From positions 1 through 64,000 of the forward strand of contig CAZCDS010000035.1 in NCBI GenBank assembly GCA_964497585.1: a stretch of DNA of 64,000 bases. Direction: 5' to 3'. Of this stretch, positions 20,204-29,884 are shown one piece after another. Origin of the DNA: CAZCDS01 sp964497585 (GTDB taxonomy: Bacteria > Desulfobacterota > Desulfomonilia > Desulfomonilales > Desulfomonilaceae). Position numbers and translations under genes: made by a program. The notes beneath the pieces are model-generated. The model was given only the letters and a program-made list of their open reading frames with translations. It had not been told where the DNA came from and did not search any database. Each line of letters begins with the position of its first letter. Position 1 is the stretch's first letter.

Positions 20204-21517
20204 CTACCCGTTGCGCGCGAGCTGAAACACTACGATATCTCCCTTGCCGCAGTATGGGAGGACTAGTCTTGAAACGAATCCGCTTTTTTTCGTTGCAGGG
20301 GCGAAATGGGACTGCCACGGCTTACCAAGATCAATGTGGAAAAATACGTTGGGAATACGCTCCCTTTGAAGGACTTTCACGTTGGCCTGGAGAGCCTCCT
20401 CCGCATCATCACCCCACCAGACGGGCCGTAGAACGACACTGCCTTGAGCCTTGTCGAATTCCGCCGATATCACGGAAAACGGCGAGCCGCGCTCACCCTC
20501 CTCCTTTGTGGTGAGCACCTCTCGTGCGAAAACAAGCCGTCGATATTCCTTGTTCAAAAAGTCCTGTAGCGAAGGATGTGCCCACACCGTCGTTCCCTCA
20601 TCCTCCAAGAGGTGCTTGTAGTAAACGGGAACCTCAAGGGATCCGTTTTCCTCAGTGTACACGGTGAGCGATCCCAGGGATTGAAAGTAGGCTGCTGGAA
20701 GCTGAGCCGTCGGATTTCGAAAAATCATTCCTACAGCACCGCTTTTTGCCGTCGCCCCGATGCACGCGTTCACCAGTTCTTGGGCCATGGCCGATTCCTG
20801 AGGCTGGTCGAAGATGAAGGGACCGTAGCACAGCACTATCTTGGGGGCCTGGAATCTCCAGACGAGTCCTCCTCCGATGCGGCCCCCTTGGTCGCAGACG
20901 ATCAAAGCCCGGTAAACCCCGGCCGCAGCCATGTCCACGACCTTGCCGGGATAGAGGAAGTCATGCAGAAGAACTCGCTTGGGATAGTAAGCACGGGCAA
21001 GACGAATCAGTTCTTTCAGCTCACCATCATCCGGGGTTTGGATCGAGAAGTCTTGCAAGGGCTTGACCACGGCGGAAGACGAGTCGTCCGCTTTGGAGTA
21101 CGTCTTCTCCTTGCTCAAGCTGACAAGCAGCCCGTGTTCGTCTTCTCGAAAGTGAAATCTGTCTACCATGCGTGAGGCAATCAAGAGACCGGTTTCGTCC
21201 GTAATCCTTTCGCCGGCGACGGAGGCGGACGCTGCCAGATTGAACCCCTGCATATTGAATTTCCTGGGCTGAAAAAGGAACTCCACTTCCACGTAATAGC
21301 CGCGGCCGCGGCAATGCATCCGGACCTGCCGTCCGGGGGCGCCAACCTCGCACAGATATGCAAATACCTCTTCAGTGGCCAACGTTAGCGAAAGCGCGTC
21401 GGACTGCGCCAGCCCGAAGGCCGAGGCGGTTTTCTCCACGAAGGCTGTAGCAATGGGCAGCAAAGCCCCCAGAGCAACCAGTTCCAGCGTAAGTTCCGGA
21501 CTCGATTCAGTTATCAC
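20204..21517 (-). CDS. Fusion of RsbW-like ATPase and GNAT-like acetyltransferase
   Basis: A 437-residue protein. Residues 1-150 look like a GHKL/anti-sigma ATPase: LTLATEEVFAYLCEVG is the N-box helix (with Y-L-C where Asn is usual), and DETGLLIASRMVDRFHF takes the place of the lid region. Residues 160-437 are two-lobed and GNAT-like, with RALIVCDQGGRIGGGLVWRF as beta-3/beta-4. The start is GTG with GAGGAG nine bases upstream. It is the first gene of the ten-gene minus run and is followed eight bases later by the aminotransferase. It may be a switch in which ATPase state controls acetylation. The altered N-box may mean ATP is bound weakly or not at all. Confidence 0.6.
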   Translation of the reverse strand: MITESSPELTLELVALGALLPIATAFVEKTASAFGLAQSDALSLTLATEEVFAYLCEVGAPGRQVRMHCRGRGYYVEVEFLFQPRKFNMQGFNLAASASVAGERITDETGLLIASRMVDRFHFREDEHGLLVSLSKEKTYSKADDSSSAVVKPLQDFSIQTPDDGELKELIRLARAYYPKRVLLHDFLYPGKVVDMAAAGVYRALIVCDQGGRIGGGLVWRFQAPKIVLCYGPFIFDQPQESAMAQELVNACIGATAKSGAVGMIFRNPTAQLPAAYFQSLGSLTVYTEENGSLEVPVYYKHLLEDEGTTVWAHPSLQDFLNKEYRRLVFAREVLTTKEEGERGSPFSVISAEFDKAQGSVVLRPVWWGDDAEEALQANVKVLQRERIPNVFFHIDLGKPWQSHFAPATKKSGFVSRLVLPYCGKGDIVVFQLARNG

Positions 21518-22402
21518 GAAACGCTCCTCATTGCAGAGACCCCCTTGCGCCAGCGCTCACCCAGACCTTTCGACCTATTAGGGACGAGTTGACCCAATCT
21601 CAAGGCTCTGACGCGGGAGTCCCCTGGCATTCGCGTGCTCCATAGAGAACGAACGCCCGGAAGAACTACCAGGAGAAGATGCCAGATTTCGAGGCAAGAA
21701 ACAAGATCACGGTCGCTCAGGATCATAAATCTATATTGATGAGCTGGATCACTCGTTCCTGAGGGACACAGCACATCAAGAAGAACGAGCTGCGCCTTCT
21801 ACCAAGCTAGCAGAGGAGGGAATGGGATTACTTTCGCTCGTGCTTCTGCTGCTGCCTTATGTCATTTTTAACCCGATTCCAAGGCCGGCCATGTACATGG
21901 GCAAATCGCATGCTCCGCCACCGGCAAGGTATCTTTTCCCAGTGACCGCCTTTGGGAATTGCTCGGTATGCGGGGACAGGGAGAAGGTCAAGCTTCATTC
22001 GGATGCCGTCAGGGTGCCGCTACTTCTTCTCATGGTTCATGAAGCGGATAGGATTTCTTGGTTCCGGGTTCCCTGTCAGCCGGTATCGTCCATGGCATAA
22101 TGGCGTTTCTTTCTGATTTACGACAGTATGTGCGGAAGGCGTCCCAGCCTTGTTGATGTGGACGGCCTGCAGCCGGAACGGCCTTGCCAGGCCTTCCTCA
22201 CCCGAGAAGCTGCTCATACGGGTCATTCGGCAGGGAGTGGCTCGAAAAGATTCCCTTATCAAAAGAGTTTCTCTGGCAGACGAAGCGTCCTGATTTTGCT
22301 CATATCAAAGTCTTGGTGCGAGTCGTGCGAAAGATACGGACGCTGTCGCTGAGTCTGATGGAATGAGCGGGCGGGAGAGACAGATTTGGCTGTTTCGCTG
22401 TG
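21518..22402. other. Gap upstream of the ten-gene run
   Basis: Contains the putative promoter at 21575-21603. A 92-codon + frame at 21822 opens with a hydrophobic stretch behind GAGGAGGG but only two to three bases from it, and shows no family features. No other gene seen. Confidence 0.3.
21575..21603 (-). promoter_or_regulatory. Possible sigma-70 promoter of the ten-gene run
   Basis: On the minus strand TTGAGA (21603-21598) and TAATAG (21580-21575) are 17 bases apart, about 60 bases before the first gene. The -35 is a 5/6 match and the -10 is poor. Confidence 0.25.
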
Positions 22403-22573
22403 TTATACCTCGGGAACGGAGTCGGTAGTCGGCTCCTTGACTGTGGTAGAAGAAACATCCTTGGTCATCTTCTCGAACTCCTCAGCCGACAATTCCGGCG
22501 ATTCGCCCATATAAGAAACGCCTTCCGGAATTCCGTCTTCAGCTCTTACTTTCTCCTCGTTGTAGTCCACCAT
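22403..22573 (-). CDS. Small acidic hypothetical protein (56 aa)
   Basis: A short frame starting ATG at 22573 with AAGGGG nine bases upstream, ending TAA at 22403. The product is acidic and Ser/Thr/Glu rich (MVDYNEEKVRAEDG at the start, a SPELSAEEFEKMTKDV middle), without Cys or Trp, as expected for a real, largely disordered small protein. No family recognised. It stands alone in a long gap. Confidence 0.4.
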   Translation of the reverse strand: MVDYNEEKVRAEDGIPEGVSYMGESPELSAEEFEKMTKDVSSTTVKEPTTDSVPEV

Positions 22574-23621
22574 GACGATAAACCCCTTGATGTCAGATAT
22601 TTCGGGTCTCTCACTAAATTAGATGCGCGAAGGACGAAAAGGATTCAAGGCAAGGAGCAAACAAGGGCAGCAACTAAGCCTTTGGTCATTACCGTCAAAA
22701 CGCACGCCATCCCTTGTCAAGCGTATCACGCCTCCTTTCAGGACGCCTCCCAAGGGATATTTTGGACCTCGTTTCCCCAGGCTGCCACATCCGAATAGCT
22801 CTGGTTGTCTCGTCAGGACGTGCTCAAATCCCGGCTCAGTTGCTGTATAAGGGGAATCCTGTAGGCACTAAAGGCAAAAAGGCACAAGGACTAAGGAAAA
22901 ACCTCGCTTTTGGGGATAGTGGAGGCATGGCGCAACGTAACGCTTCTCAAGACGGTGAAGGGGAGCCTTGTCGACCCTTTGTGTCCAAACCAGATTTTGA
23001 CCGGACTCTTTATCACGGCGGTCTCCGTGCATCTCCTGTCCCCCTTCAGTTCCAAGGCCTCAGTGTCATGGGTCAATTCCAGACCGAAATTACCAATACG
23101 GCCCCGCGTGCCCCTGCCCGATCCATCACCGGATAGTGAAGCTCAGCCTCTTTTCTGTCGTACTATCAATCTTCATCGCCGCCGGTGGGTATTGCGCTTG
23201 ACTCGGGGCACTGCCGTGCGGTAGGCTCAGAACAATTACAAAACAGGCCTTTGCGCTAGCGTATCGATGGTTCTTGCGTTGGACGGGTGTCTTGAGAGGT
23301 CGTTTTGTCACCTTCTTGTGATGAGAGGCACCATCCCCTGGGCCGGTAGCGTCAGTCGGACCACACAAATGGCAAGGCCGTCTCAGCATTCGGGAAAATA
23401 TCATTGGGTCCCGTCAATTAGTATGACTTTGGCCAGATCGTGACCTACAACGGTATCAGAATCTTGAAGAACATCGACTGGAAGATCGCGGCGAATCTAT
23501 GGTTCAACGTAATCGAGTGATTCGTGGTGCAACTCCACAGACGGACTGAGGTCAAGCAGCGCGAATGGGTCGAGGTTCCTATACGGTTCGAGAGTATCCG
23601 ACCCGGACAAAGGAGGAGACG
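22574..23621. other. 1 kb gap before the second hybrid kinase
   Basis: No convincing gene. The + frame 23423-23519 reads YDFGQIVTYNGIRILKNIDW and then ends IAANLWFNVIE before TGA; it looks protein-like but has a TAG just upstream and no start. It may be the tail of a decayed gene. Confidence 0.3.
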
Positions 23622-26600
23622 ATGACTCGGGCAAAAATTCTCATAGTTGAAGACGAAGTGATCCTGGCCAAGGAGATGGCCAGGGGTCTGGAAAGGTCTG
23701 GATACGAAGTTGTCGGAAAAGTGACGACCGGCGAAGAAGCCGTACGGAAGGCTGAGGAGACCCGATCCGATCTGATCCTTATGGACATCCAACTGGACGG
23801 TGAAATGGACGGGATTGAGGCGTCAGCCGTGATCCGTTCGCGGCTTGACGCGGCAGTCATCTATCTGACCGCCCATACGACAACCGACTTGTTTGAACGA
23901 GCAAAGATAACGGAGCCGTATGCTTATCTCACCAAGCCGGTCTCTCCCGAGGAGTTGGGAAGAACGGTCGAAATGGCCCTGTACAGGCACCGAATGGAAT
24001 CGAGACTCAAGGAAAGCGAAGCCAAATACAGAAACCTGTTCGAGAACATGTCTAATGGCGTTGCCATATTCCGGGCCGTAGACGAGGGGAACGATTTCGA
24101 GTTCGTGGACTTCAACACGGCGGCAGAGAAGATAGACGGGATACGGAGAGACTCGCTCATGGGCAGAACCGTGCTCGAAGTGTTCCCAGGTGTCAAGGAG
24201 TTTGGGCTTTTCGATGTCTTTCGGCGTGTTTGGCGGACAGGAGAGCCGGAGCATCACCCCACCGCTCGGTACAAGGATGAAAGGATCACGGGATGGAGAG
24301 AAAACTTCGTCTATAGACTGCCTTCAGGGGAGATTGTCGCAGTCTATAGCGACGAAACGGCACGCAAGCAGGCAGAGCAAGCCCTCTCCTCCGAGAGAGA
24401 ACGGCTGGCTGTGACCCTTGGCTCCATCGGTGATGGAGTGATCAGCACAGACACTGATGGGAGAATCCTTTCCTTGAACAAGGCCGCTGAGGAACTCACC
24501 GGATGGAATGAAGCAGAAGCACAGGGAAAACACCTCGAGCAAGTATTTTGTGTTGTCAACGAGCAAACGCGCCAACGCTGCGATAATTATGTCCAGACGG
24601 TGCTTGAACGCGGCAATGTGGGCGGTCATGCCATCAGCACGGTCCTCATCGCAAGGGACGGCACGGAAAAGATTGTGGCGCACAGCGGAACTCCTATCAC
24701 CGACCGAGAAGGGGAGATTATCGGTGTCGTGTTGGCATTTCGAGACATTACCGAAGAGAAGCGAGCGGAAAGGCTCCTCCAGGAGAGTGAGAAAAGATTT
24801 AGACTTGCGATGGAGGCCACCAACGATGGCCTTTGGGACTGGGATCTTCAAAGTGACGATGTCTATAGGAGCCCAGCATTCTACGAAATGTTAGCATACC
24901 AACCTGAAGAATTTCCTCCTGGGTTTGAGGGATGGAAAAGCCTGCTTCACCCGGACGACGTCGAGCCAGTTATGGCAACCGTGAGAGATTACGTGTCCGG
25001 AAAGTTAACGGAATACGAAATCGAGTTCCGGATGCTCAGCAAGTCCGGCGAAACGAAATGGATTCTCTCACGCGGAAAATTGGTTGATCGGGACAAGCAC
25101 CATAAGCCGGTGCGGATGATCGGAACACATACAGACATCACCGAGCGCAAATTGGCGGAGACGGCGCTTCAAAATCAACTTTCTCTCATGGGATCGATGC
25201 TTGAAGCAATCCCCGCGCCGGTTTATTTCAAAAATACGGAACATGTGTATCTGGGATGTAATGAGGCTTTTGGCGCGTTTTTAGGACTGCCCAAAGAAAA
25301 GATCATCGGAAAGTCAGTGTTTGATGTGGCTCCACAAGGATTCGCCGAAGTTTACCGTGCTCAGGATGAAGCACTTTTCGAGAACCCCGGTTCCCAAGTT
25401 TATGAGAGTCCAGTGAAGAGCAGTGATGGGACGACGCGCGACGTAATATTTCACAAAGCTACCTATGCAGATTCCTCGGGAAGAGCGGCCGGATTGATTG
25501 GGGTAATGGTGGATATAACCAAGCGCAAGCGTGCTGAAGACGAGTTGAAGGAAAGCGAGCGCCGGCTCTCCGTTCTCATGGCCAATCTCCCCGGCATGGC
25601 GTACCGGTGCAAGAATTGCCCAAACTGGACCATGGAAATTATCAGTGAAGGGTGCGCAGAGCTTACCGGATATTCGCCCGAGGATCTGGTGGGCGATAGA
25701 ACAATACCTTACACTGACCTGATTCACCCAGAAGATCGGCGGAAGGTGTGGACTCAGGTGCAGGAAGCACTGGCAGAGGGTCGGTCGTTCGAAATAGAAT
25801 ATCGCATTCGCACTCGATCCGGAGACGAGAAATGGGTATGGGAACGTGGAGTGGGAGTGCGCTCCGAGAAAGCGCATGAGATGAAGCTTGAGGGTTTCAT
25901 TTCTGATATTACCGAGAAAAGGAGACTCCAAGATCAACTTCGTGAAGCCCAAAAGATGGAGGCCGTCGGCACATTGGCGGGTGGTGTCGCACACGATTTC
26001 AACAATCTCTTGCAGATCATCGGGGGGCATGCTGAGCTGCTGGAGCTAGAGCTTGCTCAAAGAGGTATGAGATTTTCTGAGCTAGATGCAATTCGTCATT
26101 CAACCGACCGAGGTGCAGACCTCGTCCAACAGCTTCTCACCTTCAGTAGGCGGATGAAACCGAAGGTGGAGTCTATCAATCTCAATGACGATGTGATGCA
26201 GGCCGAACGACTCTTGTATCGGACAATCCCAAAGATGATAGAGATTGAAGTGAAGCTGGAGAAAGAACTTCGGCCTGTTCAGGCAGACTGCACCCAAATT
26301 GAGCAGATGCTCATAAACCTTGCCGTCAACGCGAAAGACGCCATGCCTGACGGCGGAAGACTCACCATTGAGACACACAATGTGACTCTCGATGAACAAC
26401 AGTGCAGGACTCATACACAATTGACACCCGGTGAGCATGTTCTCCTCAGGGTCTCGGACACAGGGCAGGGCATGAACCAGGACGTCTTGGAGCACATTTT
26501 TGAGCCTTTCTTTACGACTAAGGCGCGTCCCGAAGGGACCGGCCTGGGTCTGTCCACTGTATTCGGCATCGTGAGGATGCACGGAGGCTATATCACGTGT

Positions 26601-27077
26601 GAGAGCGAGGTCGGGAAAGGGACGACCTTTTCAATATATTTTCCGGTAGCCGGGTCAGCCGACCGAGCGCGTGAGGGGGAACATGAAGTTTCCGGGTTGG
26701 TAGGAGGCGCTGAGACGATCCTCGTTGTGGATGATGAACCCCTCATCAGGGACCTGGCAAGGCGAATTCTGGAGAACGCAGGATACGCGGTCTTAACGGC
26801 AGGAAGTGGAAAAGAGGCCATAGCGGTCTACTCTCAAAAACAATCGAACATCGCCCTTGTCATACTTGACCTCATTATGCCGAAGATGGGAGGCAAACAG
26901 TGTCTGGAGGAACTCCTGCGGATAAACCCTCAGGTCAAGGCTCTTATTGCAAGCGGGTTTGCCGTCAAAGGAGATGCAAAGACATTTCTCGATTCGGAGG
27001 CGAAGGGCATGGTGAGCAAACCCTTCAACATGAGAGAGTTGCTCCGCTCCGTGCGTAGAGTGATCGATCGGATCTGA
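23622..27077 (+). CDS. Hybrid histidine kinase: REC, five PAS, kinase, REC
   Basis: An 1151-residue cytoplasmic sensor. N-terminal receiver (D55 in LILMDIQLDG; KP at about 105), five PAS domains (about 140-780, the third with the WDWDLQSDDV PAS_3 style, the fifth with YRCKNCPNWTME), phosphoacceptor helix GGVAHDFNNLLQ, ATPase with NLAVNAKDAMPDGG, VSDTGQGM and GTGLGLSTVFGI, and a C-terminal receiver with VILDLIMPKMGG. The start at 23622 follows AGGAGGAG. It is built like the kinase at 5482 with two fewer PAS domains. It stands alone, with no regulator beside it. Confidence 0.92.
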   Translation: MTRAKILIVEDEVILAKEMARGLERSGYEVVGKVTTGEEAVRKAEETRSDLILMDIQLDGEMDGIEASAVIRSRLDAAVIYLTAHTTTDLFERAKITEPYAYLTKPVSPEELGRTVEMALYRHRMESRLKESEAKYRNLFENMSNGVAIFRAVDEGNDFEFVDFNTAAEKIDGIRRDSLMGRTVLEVFPGVKEFGLFDVFRRVWRTGEPEHHPTARYKDERITGWRENFVYRLPSGEIVAVYSDETARKQAEQALSSERERLAVTLGSIGDGVISTDTDGRILSLNKAAEELTGWNEAEAQGKHLEQVFCVVNEQTRQRCDNYVQTVLERGNVGGHAISTVLIARDGTEKIVAHSGTPITDREGEIIGVVLAFRDITEEKRAERLLQESEKRFRLAMEATNDGLWDWDLQSDDVYRSPAFYEMLAYQPEEFPPGFEGWKSLLHPDDVEPVMATVRDYVSGKLTEYEIEFRMLSKSGETKWILSRGKLVDRDKHHKPVRMIGTHTDITERKLAETALQNQLSLMGSMLEAIPAPVYFKNTEHVYLGCNEAFGAFLGLPKEKIIGKSVFDVAPQGFAEVYRAQDEALFENPGSQVYESPVKSSDGTTRDVIFHKATYADSSGRAAGLIGVMVDITKRKRAEDELKESERRLSVLMANLPGMAYRCKNCPNWTMEIISEGCAELTGYSPEDLVGDRTIPYTDLIHPEDRRKVWTQVQEALAEGRSFEIEYRIRTRSGDEKWVWERGVGVRSEKAHEMKLEGFISDITEKRRLQDQLREAQKMEAVGTLAGGVAHDFNNLLQIIGGHAELLELELAQRGMRFSELDAIRHSTDRGADLVQQLLTFSRRMKPKVESINLNDDVMQAERLLYRTIPKMIEIEVKLEKELRPVQADCTQIEQMLINLAVNAKDAMPDGGRLTIETHNVTLDEQQCRTHTQLTPGEHVLLRVSDTGQGMNQDVLEHIFEPFFTTKARPEGTGLGLSTVFGIVRMHGGYITCESEVGKGTTFSIYFPVAGSADRAREGEHEVSGLVGGAETILVVDDEPLIRDLARRILENAGYAVLTAGSGKEAIAVYSQKQSNIALVILDLIMPKMGGKQCLEELLRINPQVKALIASGFAVKGDAKTFLDSEAKGMVSKPFNMRELLRSVRRVIDRI

Positions 27078-27375
27078 GCCCACCTGACGACGAGCCACAC
27101 GCGCAGTGATCGTCATTTCATGCTTGATGAGGATTTATTGAAACGCATCCCCTTTTCAAGGCACGAGATGGCTACTCTTAAGGTGGAAAAGCACCCCTTC
27201 CTTGTCGGTTATGGATGATTCTCGGCTTCATCCAAATGGCGGTTCTCACGGTGGCCCAGGCCTGATGCGAGCGGTCAAGCAAAAGGTCCCTGAGCAGATG
27301 GCAACAAACCTCATTCGCAAAAGGTCTGGAGGTAGGCCCGGACAGGGGGGGCCGTCTGTTTGTTCAAAAGGCGAT

Positions 27376-28206
27376 TTAGAGCCTAGTGAACAGCATCTGA
27401 TTGTTTCCGAATCCACGGCTAAGAAGAAACCTGTCAAGCCTGTATCCTCTAGCTCGGTAGAAATCGAAAAGTTCCTCAGGTTTTGCGAACTGATAAGGAT
27501 ATCCTCCGATCCAGTCGACGATATCGTGCCAATAGGACATACCCCGTTTCCGGTAATATTCTTTCCAATGATACCATGGGAGTCTGCCTCGAGACATGTT
27601 GGAGATCATCCTAGCCCCTTCAAGTTGCAGAGAAAATATCAATATGTAAGGCGTCTTCAAACTATCTGGTAGCCTGCAATAAAATTCTTTGACCTTGAGC
27701 CAATAGCGGCTACGTCTTCCACAATCATTATAAATGCCAATAAACAGTTTCCCTTCCGGTTTTCCAACTGGAATTGTGGCATGTTCCAACGCTTTCCACA
27801 TATCGCCGGTATGGTGCAGGACACCCCACGAATAGACTACGTTGAATGTTCCCAAAGAATGCATATACTTTTCGTTGAGGACGTCTCCCTTTTCGATAGT
27901 CCAGTTGCTCGCTTCCGGAAAGAATCTACGTTTGAGTTCTTTGGCACACTGCACGCTATCGGGATCGTAATCAAAGGAATGGACCCTAGAGGCTCCCAGT
28001 TGCATAGCCGCTAAAGAGAACAGTCCGCTACCACAACCTATATCTAGGAAACTTTTTCCGTTAAGGGTGTCAATCTCGAGCATCCCTGTGAGCGATTCTT
28101 GGGCAGCCTCCATGCGCTCATCATTAAGTGAATCAAGAAAGGACGTCCAATTTTTTCCGAAGTTGAATCTCTCTCCACCGTCAGTGGAGTGCTCATGGTC
28201 CTCCAT
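27376..28206 (-). CDS. Class I SAM-dependent methyltransferase
   Basis: A 276-residue Rossmann methyltransferase. Motif I is FLDIGCGSGLFSLAA, motif II has the acidic residue in HSFDYDP, and post-motif VYSWGVLHHTG is the motif IV region. The N terminus FNFGKNW resembles UbiG/tRNA-type methyltransferases acting on small molecules. The C-terminal third is rich in Tyr and Trp (LPWYHWKEYYRKRGMSYWHD) and may bind the substrate. The ATG at 28206 with AAGGGGAG upstream is preferred to that at 28221. No operon partner, so the substrate is unknown. Confidence 0.85.
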   Translation of the reverse strand: MEDHEHSTDGGERFNFGKNWTSFLDSLNDERMEAAQESLTGMLEIDTLNGKSFLDIGCGSGLFSLAAMQLGASRVHSFDYDPDSVQCAKELKRRFFPEASNWTIEKGDVLNEKYMHSLGTFNVVYSWGVLHHTGDMWKALEHATIPVGKPEGKLFIGIYNDCGRRSRYWLKVKEFYCRLPDSLKTPYILIFSLQLEGARMISNMSRGRLPWYHWKEYYRKRGMSYWHDIVDWIGGYPYQFAKPEELFDFYRARGYRLDRFLLSRGFGNNQMLFTRL

Positions 28207-28637
28207 CGTACTCCCCTTCATGCACCACGTGGATGCTCACCGAAATCATGCCGCGGCTTTCCCTTTTCCGTGGTCTTAGGGATTATGACCGGCCGGCGAT
28301 GGGCCGCAGGAAACAGAAAAGGCTTCCTACGATCCCCAACGAGACTCGCCGGCGACAAAACCGTCATCAGGGAGCCGAAGAAGCCTGTTCTTGTCTGTTC
28401 CATAGAATACCTGATCGAACGCGCCTAGGTCAACCCGAATGTCTTCGACTGCCTTTGGTCAAACATCAGGGAGTCAATAGGGGGTCGAGGAAAACCCCGA
28501 GGGTCGCCGGAGAACTGCGGGTAGCCCGGCCCCACTTCGCGAAGATTCGTGAGAGAGGATTTAGTCGATACATTTCCGCCCTTGGTTTATGGCGGAGAAA
28601 GACTCGCCCGGATCGTGTTTGGTACCCGGCGCGTCAC
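28207..28637. other. Gap between kor small gene and methyltransferase
   Basis: No convincing gene. A 61-codon minus frame (28403-28218) has an ATG but a weak ribosome site and overlaps the methyltransferase leader. Confidence 0.35.
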
Positions 28638-28868
28638 TTACGTGGGCTCACGGTGGCCCAGGCATATGAGCTTCTGCTCGATCGCCTCCTCCAGTCGATT
28701 CCGCCACGCTTCCCATTCTTCACGGAGTCCTGCCATTTGACCTTCCAGTTTGGCCCATGCCGCGTTGCGCTCGTCCTCTGTCTGGTGAAGGGTCGGGTCC
28801 TTGATCCGTTTTTCCAGTTCTGTGAGCCGGGCGGCTATTGGACGAACCTGCTCTTTGATGTTCCTCAT
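28638..28868 (-). CDS. Small coiled-coil protein at the end of the kor operon
   Basis: At least 76 residues, strongly helical and charged (ARLTELEKRIKDPTLH, LEGQMAGLREEWEAW). The same open frame continues upstream without a start to about 28985, reading DPACGSCPTSRPLSDRESW and other protein-like sequence with a CxxC. An ATG at 28969 is one frame off; inserting one base after it would give a 110-residue protein starting M-S/R-Q-S-Q. So the true gene may be 28638-28969 with a one-base lesion. It follows korB by about 55 bases. Function unknown. Confidence 0.6.
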   Translation of the reverse strand: MRNIKEQVRPIAARLTELEKRIKDPTLHQTEDERNAAWAKLEGQMAGLREEWEAWRNRLEEAIEQKLICLGHREPT

Positions 28869-29024
28869 TTCCTTAAGTATCCAGCTTTCCCGATCACTTA
28901 AGGGCCTACTGGTCGGGCACGATCCACAGGCAGGATCGGCTGGTTTTTCCGTGGTCTGGGATTGCTCATGCCTGCTCTTACCTGCCTACTCCTTTCATTC
29001 CGCCAGGCTGGGCGCTGCAACTTG

Positions 29025-29882
29025 TCACGTGTACGAATCCATGATCCTCTTCAAGGCTTCCTTGTCCGTCTTCTGGAGGGCTAACGGGCCCTTCGACACC
29101 GCCGAGTAGCGTTGCTCAAACGGTGGACGATCATTCTGATAGAAAGCCCCGATCGGTATCTGATCGCCCCATTGTTCGGCAAACTCCAGGGCGGCCGACC
29201 TGTCCGCGGTGTTGTGGTCGTCGGGGATCTTCTTGCAGCGCTCCTTAAGCCATTGAAAGATGCTCACCTCATTGAAGGAAACGCAGGGCTGCAGTATGTC
29301 CACCAGGGCGAACCCCTTGTGTAGGATCGCCTTTTGTATCAGTTCCGAAAGATGGTCGGGGTACCCGGTGAAGCCTCGGGCCACAAGTCCCGCATTCGCA
29401 CCAATAGCCATCACAAGCGGATTGAACGGCTGCACAAAGGAGCCCTCCGGCTGCGGACGGGTTATGAATCCGTCGTCCCGCGTTGATGTGGGGCTCACCT
29501 GTCCTTTAGTAAGGCCGTACACATGGTTGTTGTGGACGAGGAGCGCAATGTCGATGTTCCGGCGAATGGCCGCGAGGAAGTGGTTTCCACCCTCTGAATA
29601 GACGCAGCCGTCGCCGCTCTCTACAATAACGTCGAGCTCGGGATTGGCGAGCTTCGCGCCCGTCGCGACGGGCAAGGCTCGACCGTGCAATCCGGTGAAG
29701 GCATTAGCCCGGAGGTACTGAGGGGCCTTGGCCGCCTGTCCGATTCCGGCAACAAAGAGGACCTCGTGAGGTTTGCGATCAAGGGACACCAGCGCGTCTT
29801 TCACCGCGTCCAGTATCGCGAAGTTGCCGCATCCCGGACACCAGGCGGTCTGAAAATGTCCGAAATCGTCTTCTTGTACCAT
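29025..29882 (-). CDS. korB: 2-oxoacid:ferredoxin oxidoreductase subunit beta
   Basis: The 285-residue thiamine-diphosphate subunit of a KorAB-type enzyme that oxidatively decarboxylates a 2-oxoacid (2-oxoglutarate or pyruvate) to acyl-CoA and reduces ferredoxin. The N-terminal WCPGCGNFAILDAV and later cysteines coordinate a cluster; ThDP binding is in ESGDGCVYSEGGNHF, followed by NNHVYGLTKGQVSPTS. The ATG at 29882 lies three bases from the stop of korA with GGGGG upstream, so the two are coupled. No separate delta (ferredoxin-like) subunit is present. Confidence 0.92.
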   Translation of the reverse strand: MVQEDDFGHFQTAWCPGCGNFAILDAVKDALVSLDRKPHEVLFVAGIGQAAKAPQYLRANAFTGLHGRALPVATGAKLANPELDVIVESGDGCVYSEGGNHFLAAIRRNIDIALLVHNNHVYGLTKGQVSPTSTRDDGFITRPQPEGSFVQPFNPLVMAIGANAGLVARGFTGYPDHLSELIQKAILHKGFALVDILQPCVSFNEVSIFQWLKERCKKIPDDHNTADRSAALEFAEQWGDQIPIGAFYQNDRPPFEQRYSAVSKGPLALQKTDKEALKRIMDSYT

Positions 29883-29884
29883 CG

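Noticed and set aside
19366..20514. Plus frame of 382 codons opposite the aminotransferase
   Set aside because: Antisense shadow of a gene with intact PLP motifs.
21822..22100. 92-codon frame with a hydrophobic start behind GAGGAGGG
   Set aside because: The ribosome site is only two to three bases from the ATG and the rest of the frame shows no protein-like pattern.
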